From a virus: DNA of 46,201 bases. Position numbers and translations under genes: made by a program. The stretch is from positions 1 to 46,201 of IMG/VR virus record IMGVR_UViG_3300021957_005741; one strand, written 5' to 3'. Shown here one piece after another: positions 42,714 to 46,201 of the stretch. How positions within the stretch are numbered: the first letter of the stretch is position 1; every line of letters begins with the position of its first letter. Below the pieces are notes generated by a model that had not been told where the DNA came from, made no database searches, and was given only the letters and a program-made list of their open reading frames with translations.

Positions 42714-43138
42714 GTATTAGATTAGCCAAGGGTGATGATCTAACTAGAATCTGTGAAATCTATAGCCAACACTTTGGTTACACAGAAGCACCTGCGAGAC
42801 AATGGTGGAACATATTAGAGGATAACAGTATTACATATATTGTTGTCGAAGATGAAACACGCATAATCGGTGTAGCTAGTATGATCACTATTAATAAACT
42901 AATCAGATCAGGTAATAGAATAGCAATTATTGAGGACGTTGCAGTAGATGAAAACGCAAAGGGTATGGGTGTTGGTTCTATGATGATAGAATTTCTAAAA
43001 GACCTTGCAGTAGAAAAGAACTGCTATAAAACTATATTGAACTGTAGTAAAAAAAATGTAGGATTCTACGAGAAGTTAGGTTTTTACAAAAAAGAAATTC
43101 AAATGAGGTGGGATAGACCTCAAAGGAAACAAATGTAA
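42686..43138 (+). CDS. GNAT-family N-acetyltransferase
   Basis: The 150-residue protein has the GNAT order: ISIRLAKGDDLTRICEIY at the start, a central strand IAIIEDVAVDENAKGMGVGSMMIE (acetyl-CoA-binding [Arg/Gln]-x-x-Gly-x-Gly/Ala variant), and NVGFYEKLGFYKKEIQM near the end. It transfers an acetyl group to an amine on a protein or small molecule. The 28-base overlap with phoH indicates co-translation. The target is unknown. Confidence 0.85.
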   Translation: MENSKQHQISIRLAKGDDLTRICEIYSQHFGYTEAPARQWWNILEDNSITYIVVEDETRIIGVASMITINKLIRSGNRIAIIEDVAVDENAKGMGVGSMMIEFLKDLAVEKNCYKTILNCSKKNVGFYEKLGFYKKEIQMRWDRPQRKQM

Positions 43139-43170
43139 TATCGCGTGTATAATAACCATAAAACAAACTT

Positions 43171-43800
43171 ATGGCAAAGCACATATTACTTAAGTCGAAT
43201 TACCACGAAGATTATTCGGCAATCGAGATTGGAGTTGATGAAGCAGGAAGAGGCGCATTAGCAGGACCAGTCACCGTAGCAGCATGCATTATGCCGCATG
43301 GATTTCAACATGAATTAGTTAAAGATTCTAAACTTTTAAACGAAGGTGCTCGAGCAGAAGCAAGGCGTTTAGTATTAGAAAATGCTATAGCTTGGCATGT
43401 TGAACATATTCCCGTAGAAGAAATAGAATCTACTAATATTCTTAAAGCAACTCTTACTGGCATGGAAATATGTTTACGTGAAGTTTACAAGAATACAAAA
43501 TTTGAATTTATCTTAGTAGATGGTGATCAATTCCATGGATTTAATGGAGTACCATTCGAAACTGTAGTAGGTGGAGATAATATGTATACTAGTATTGCAG
43601 CTGCTTCTATTCTTGCAAAGACAGAACGAGACATGCTAATGAAAAGCCTAAGCGAAGGTAACGAATCATATGGTTGGGGTTCTAATAAGGGATATGGCAC
43701 AAAACAACATAGAGATGCTATCTCTGAAAATGGAGCAACACCTCATCATAGATATTCATTTATAAGCCATATGCTAACTAAAACCACGACATTGTTTTGA
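43171..43800 (+). CDS. rnhB: Ribonuclease HII
   Basis: The 209-residue protein has the RNase HII signature IGVDEAGRGALAGPV (20-34, catalytic Asp23 and Glu24), the third acidic site in ILVDGD (about 113-118), and the fourth in SILAKTERD. The tyrosine-containing GYGTKQHRDAI segment follows. It removes RNA from RNA-DNA hybrids, such as Okazaki primers or misincorporated ribonucleotides. Its TGA overlaps the TTG start of the next gene. Confidence 0.92.
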   Translation: MAKHILLKSNYHEDYSAIEIGVDEAGRGALAGPVTVAACIMPHGFQHELVKDSKLLNEGARAEARRLVLENAIAWHVEHIPVEEIESTNILKATLTGMEICLREVYKNTKFEFILVDGDQFHGFNGVPFETVVGGDNMYTSIAAASILAKTERDMLMKSLSEGNESYGWGSNKGYGTKQHRDAISENGATPHHRYSFISHMLTKTTTLF

Positions 43801-44141
43801 AAGGATTATTGGCAGGTATGCTATTGTTCTTAGCTGGACAAACGTTAATATGGTTTCAAACTAATGGTCAATTTATAAGTGAGTGGGCTAAAAAGAATCC
43901 ATTAATTATTAGTATTTTAGGTGGCACAATTATTAGCTACATGTTTATTAAAGCAACCGCATTAATTGCAGGTTATTATGACGGAGCATTATGGCCAGGA
44001 AGATTTATAGGATTTTCAATGGGTATAACTTCATTCGCATTCTTAACGTGGTATTTTCTAGATGAAGGTATTAACATAAAGACTGCGGTTTCTCTGTGTT
44101 TAGCATTTGCACTTATTTCGGTACAATTATTCTGGAAATGA
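43797..44141 (+). CDS. Small polytopic membrane protein
   Basis: Translation probably starts at the TTG at 43797, which overlaps the RNase HII stop (TTGA); an ATG at 43818 is the alternative. The 114-residue product has four hydrophobic spans (about 2-18, 33-50, 66-85, 93-112) joined by short loops, one containing YYDGALWPGRFIGF. I have the impression that this small membrane protein recurs in related phages. Function unknown. Its stop overlaps the next start (ATGA). Confidence 0.68.
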   Translation: MKGLLAGMLLFLAGQTLIWFQTNGQFISEWAKKNPLIISILGGTIISYMFIKATALIAGYYDGALWPGRFIGFSMGITSFAFLTWYFLDEGINIKTAVSLCLAFALISVQLFWK

Positions 44142-44392
44142 AAAAACTAAAATTACCTTGGTTAGAACAAGATAAGCCAACAAACGTTGCTGTATATAGA
44201 AAACAGAAAACTAGTAACACATATTATATGATAGTTACAAATATACATGTAGATATTATTAATAATCTCCGTGCTACTAAACCCATCATTGATCATAAAT
44301 ATGAAATCGTAGAGTTAGGTATAGGCTTTAATTTTATTGAAGAGTGGTCTAAGAAGTATAAAATAAAAAATCCGAAAATAATAGTCAAATAA
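44138..44392 (+). CDS. Hypothetical protein, 84 residues
   Basis: The ATG at 44138 overlaps the preceding stop codon (ATGA), so it is preferred to the longer frame from 44096. The product is basic (KKLKLPWLEQDKP), with a likely beta strand pair (TYYMIVTNIHVDII) and a Lys-rich tail. No family recognised. Confidence 0.6.
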   Translation: MKKLKLPWLEQDKPTNVAVYRKQKTSNTYYMIVTNIHVDIINNLRATKPIIDHKYEIVELGIGFNFIEEWSKKYKIKNPKIIVK

Positions 44393-44424
44393 TTTTTTAT
44401 TGTCAATTATTTGTGGTATATTAG
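44393..44424 (+). promoter_or_regulatory. Early-type promoter element, copy 2
   Basis: TTTTTTATTGTC, nine bases, then TGGTATATTAG (44414-44424), matching the copies at 39241 and 45384 in sequence and spacing. The upstream 30-base repeat is absent here. It precedes the membrane protein gene at 44450. Confidence 0.6.
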
Positions 44425-44449
44425 CTAAGTAATAACAAAGATAAGAATT

Positions 44450-44668
44450 ATGAAATCAAAATCAATCGGCTTTTTAATCGGAGCATCAATCGTCGCCTTC
44501 GGCGCAATCGCTTTAGTAGGTTTAGTTATACAGTTACTTTGGAATAAATGTTTAGTTCCAGCTGTAGATCCCTTAAATACTATAACTTATTATCAAGCAT
44601 TAGGTATTTATGTTTTAACAACTATTTTATTCAAAACACTTAATTTAAAATCTAATAATGGCAAATAA
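44450..44668 (+). CDS. Small membrane protein with two spans
   Basis: The 72-residue product has two hydrophobic segments (about 5-30 and 47-66) separated by a polar loop with a PAVDPLNT turn. It lies directly behind an early-type promoter element and overlaps the nucleotidase gene by 11 bases. Function unknown. Confidence 0.6.
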   Translation: MKSKSIGFLIGASIVAFGAIALVGLVIQLLWNKCLVPAVDPLNTITYYQALGIYVLTTILFKTLNLKSNNGK

Positions 44669-45122
44669 GAAAACTATATACGTAGATCTAGATGGCGTAG
44701 TAGTAGACTTACTAGGATTTATTGATAAAAATTACACCAACGAACAAATTAAAGAAATCGGATACGGTTCTATAATTGACAGAGATGCTAGAGTTTTTTA
44801 TCAAGCCAAGCCTATTATCGGTGCTATAGAAGCCGTAGAAGCTTTACAAGATTCTGAAAAGTATGATGTGTTTATTTTATCTACTGCGCCGTGGGCTAAT
44901 GCTGAAGCGTGGACTGCTAAAAGAGTTTGGGTAGAGCAATACTTAGGATTTTCTATGAATAGAAAATTAATCTTAACACATAGAAAAGATTTACTAAAAG
45001 GAGATTATCTTATTGATGATAGGCCAAATAATGGTGCTGCAGCTTTCGAAGGAGAACTACTTAAATTTGGAGGAGATACATTCCCAGATTGGAATACAAT
45101 ACTTAACTATTTAAAACCTTAA
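44658..45122 (+). CDS. 5'(3')-deoxyribonucleotidase (NT5C-type HAD)
   Basis: The 154-residue protein has HAD motif I YVDLDGVVVD (Asp10, Asp12), motif II LSTAPW (74-79), motif III Lys110 in HRKDLLKGDY, and motif IV LIDDRPNNG (Asp120, Asp121). This arrangement, with APW after motif II, is typical of phage and bacterial relatives of mammalian cytosolic deoxyribonucleotidase. It dephosphorylates deoxynucleoside monophosphates, which could balance pools made by ThyA and the dCMP-hydroxymethylase-like enzyme or remove an unwanted host nucleotide. Confidence 0.82.
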   Translation: MANKKTIYVDLDGVVVDLLGFIDKNYTNEQIKEIGYGSIIDRDARVFYQAKPIIGAIEAVEALQDSEKYDVFILSTAPWANAEAWTAKRVWVEQYLGFSMNRKLILTHRKDLLKGDYLIDDRPNNGAAAFEGELLKFGGDTFPDWNTILNYLKP

Positions 45123-45125
45123 TAG

Positions 45126-45365
45126 ATGGAATTTAAAAGAGATATTGACCAATTGTTTATTATTAATAAAAAGGCACATGCTGTAATTATGAGCTGTAAA
45201 AATGATGAACAATTAGAAGTAGCTAAGAAATATGTTGCCTTAGTTAATGTATTCTATAAAACAATAGAATGTAATAATCAAATCCAAGTAGACTACTTAA
45301 AAACCTCTATACAAAATTTAGAATCTGTGCTTAAGATTAAAAGTAAGCAAATGAAAATAAATTGA
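45126..45365 (+). CDS. Hypothetical helical protein, 79 residues
   Basis: The product is helical and charged, with residues 20-70 forming a likely two-helix hairpin (EVAKKYVALVNVFYKTIE and LKTSIQNLESVLKI). It starts three bases after the nucleotidase stop. Its stop runs straight into the second copy of the 30-base intergenic repeat. No family recognised. Confidence 0.55.
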   Translation: MEFKRDIDQLFIINKKAHAVIMSCKNDEQLEVAKKYVALVNVFYKTIECNNQIQVDYLKTSIQNLESVLKIKSKQMKIN

Positions 45366-45394
45366 AAATAATTCAGCCCAGATTTTTTTATGTC
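45365..45394 (+). repeat. 30-base intergenic repeat, copy 2
   Basis: Identical over 30 bases to 39222-39251. It overlaps the last base of a stop codon and leads into an early-type promoter element. Confidence 0.85.
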
Positions 45395-45414
45395 AAATAT
45401 TTGTGGTATATTAG
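45384..45414 (+). promoter_or_regulatory. Early-type promoter element, copy 3
   Basis: TTTTTTATGTC, nine bases, then TGGTATATTAG (45404-45414). It lies 41 bases before the gene at 45456. Confidence 0.6.
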
Positions 45415-45426
45415 TAGTATACTAAT

Positions 45427-45440
45427 GGAGGTTATACCTC
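45427..45440 (+). promoter_or_regulatory. GGAGG inside a short hairpin
   Basis: GGAGG (45427-45431) overlaps the left arm of a perfect small hairpin, GAGGT-TAT-ACCTC (45428-45440), 16 bases before the ATG at 45456. The Shine-Dalgarno-like bases would be hidden when the hairpin forms. It could also be a transcript-start hairpin that stabilises the mRNA. Confidence 0.35.
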
Positions 45441-45455
45441 TCTAAACTATAAATT

Positions 45456-45827
45456 ATGTCAAACACTTCTACTTTTTCTATTTCAAATCAAGAACAATTC
45501 GAAGACGCTCTTTGTTGGGTATCAGATCTTTTTAAGGACGTTAACGGATTTAGACCGAGAGGTTACAACTTCCACAAATGGTCTTTTCAGGAATTAACTG
45601 ATTTTATTAATGATCTTTCGGAGGTTAATGAAAAACAAATCGCTGAAGAAAAAGCGTGGGCAAAGAAAGCAGTTGAAAATGTAATGTCAGTTGGTGCTGA
45701 CTGTAAAGAAACTGCTTTACGTTGGTTAGATCAAGCCGATGCTTATTTTATGTATGGTGATGATGAGTTTTATGCTGATGATATTGAAAAATATGGTTGG
45801 GTATCTAGAAAATTTGAATTATGTTAA
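45456..45827 (+). CDS. Conserved-looking hypothetical protein
   Basis: The 123-residue product is acidic and rich in Trp and aromatic residues (RGYNFHKWSFQEL, WLDQADAYFMYGDDEFYADD), with helical character and no membrane segment. Strong early-type promoter and GGAGG leader suggest high early expression. No family recognised; host takeover or small regulatory roles would be guesses. Confidence 0.65.
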   Translation: MSNTSTFSISNQEQFEDALCWVSDLFKDVNGFRPRGYNFHKWSFQELTDFINDLSEVNEKQIAEEKAWAKKAVENVMSVGADCKETALRWLDQADAYFMYGDDEFYADDIEKYGWVSRKFELC

Positions 45828-45841
45828 ACACAAATAATAAT

Positions 45842-46201
45842 ATGAGTAAATTTATTGCAACAGAAGTAAAGTGTAATGGAACTGGCGGTTCTGGTTACAC
45901 CGGCGCTCTTAAACACAAAGAAACTATTATCAGTATAGTTGATGAAGTTAAATCTAACTTAAGTGAGGATGCTTTCTGGCAGCTCACACAAAAACAAAAT
46001 GAAAATCAACCATATACGGCAGAGTTGTATCAAGGTTCTAGATATAATTCTAGTAATGATCTTGCGTATAGGTTAATTTCAGGCTTAGGTCAATATTGTT
46101 ATACGTATTTAGAGTCAGATGAATTAATTGAAATGCACTTGATACATGTCTTAAAGATGTTAACTTACGAAGAAAAACAATATTTAGTTATTGAAGCCGC
46201 A
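45842..46201 (+). CDS. Hypothetical protein, truncated by window end
   Basis: An open frame of 120 codons starts at the ATG at 45842 (MSKFIATEVKCNGTGGSGYTG) and remains open to the last base, so the 3' end is outside the window. The visible part has a Gly-rich N-terminal loop and two helical regions (KETIISIVDEVKSNL and ELIEMHLIHVLKML). It starts 14 bases after the preceding gene. No family recognised. Confidence 0.65.
   Translation, partial: MSKFIATEVKCNGTGGSGYTGALKHKETIISIVDEVKSNLSEDAFWQLTQKQNENQPYTAELYQGSRYNSSNDLAYRLISGLGQYCYTYLESDELIEMHLIHVLKMLTYEEKQYLVIEAA

Noticed and set aside
1-46201. tRNA genes
   Set aside because: No T-loop GGTTCGAATCC-like sequence with a matching acceptor stem was seen in any gap; most gaps are under 130 bases and AT-rich.
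1-46201. Integrase, transposase or insertion sequence
   Set aside because: No such coding motif or flanking inverted repeats were seen, so there is no sign of a temperate life cycle or mobile element in this window.

Overview
The window is one strand-uniform stretch of a large tailed bacteriophage genome. Every supported gene is on the + strand, genes are tightly packed (often overlapping by 1-28 bases), and the DNA is AT-rich except for the first ~480 bases. The host is almost certainly a Bacteroidota bacterium, probably a flavobacterium. Four things point there: start codons generally lack Shine-Dalgarno sequences, the ClpP has the N-terminal signature of Bacteroidota ClpP, the encoded ribosomal protein bS21 looks like the Bacteroidota form, and one secreted protein ends in a region resembling the type IX secretion sorting domain found only in that phylum. 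PhoH, Hsp20, ClpP and 2-oxoglutarate dioxygenases are also familiar from T4-like marine myoviruses. No capsid, terminase or polymerase gene lies in the window, so exact taxonomy cannot be settled.

Layout. 1-547: GC-rich, palindrome-rich stretch without a convincing gene. 548-4640: small accessory and metabolic genes (zinc-binding protein, methylglyoxal synthase, candidate T9SS-exported protein, cysteine synthase, thymidylate synthase ThyA, membrane protein). 4693-11113: LOG-family hydrolase, YkuK-like RNase H fold protein, ClpC-like unfoldase, a ThyA homologue with the Asn-to-Asp change typical of dCMP hydroxymethylases, a UVR-motif small protein, ClpP and hypotheticals. 11156-18101: baseplate or fibre proteins, one with a long collagen-like region. 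18215-35259: a fibre cassette of three glycosyltransferase genes, a 1716-residue Gly-X-Thr/Ser/Asn collagen-like fibre with an S74 chaperone end, two lysine-rich collagen-like proteins, an ILEI-domain protein, then a 2-oxoglutarate dioxygenase, a fourth glycosyltransferase and a dioxygenase resembling the catalytic domain of animal lysyl hydroxylase. 35277-38742: HAD phosphatase, two ATP-grasp proteins with N-termini like T4 capsid-targeting sequences, a 3'-5' exonuclease. 38857-46201: Hsp20, J-domain protein, three more UVR-motif small proteins, bS21, PhoH, acetyltransferase, RNase HII, small membrane proteins, a 5'(3')-nucleotidase and hypotheticals; the last gene runs off the window.

How the genes work together. 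The most striking proposal is a phage-encoded collagen maturation system: Gly-X-Lys collagen-like fibres beside a lysyl-hydroxylase-like enzyme, a prolyl-hydroxylase-like enzyme and four glycosyltransferase genes. The second is a phage-encoded ClpCP protease with four small UVR-motif proteins that could be its adaptors, plus Hsp20 and a J-protein. The third is nucleotide-pool remodelling (ThyA, the dCMP-hydroxymethylase-like enzyme, a nucleotidase), which may imply modified cytosine.

Regulation. Four strong hairpin terminators are each followed within about 20 bases by the motif GATATATA, which is proposed as the late promoter element. The same element sits exactly four bases before the ATG of the three genes with capsid-targeting-like N-termini. 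A second element, T-tract-TGTC-N9-TGGTATATTAG, precedes three small-gene clusters near the right end and looks like a host-type early promoter. All functional statements rest on reading motifs by eye; no database search was run.
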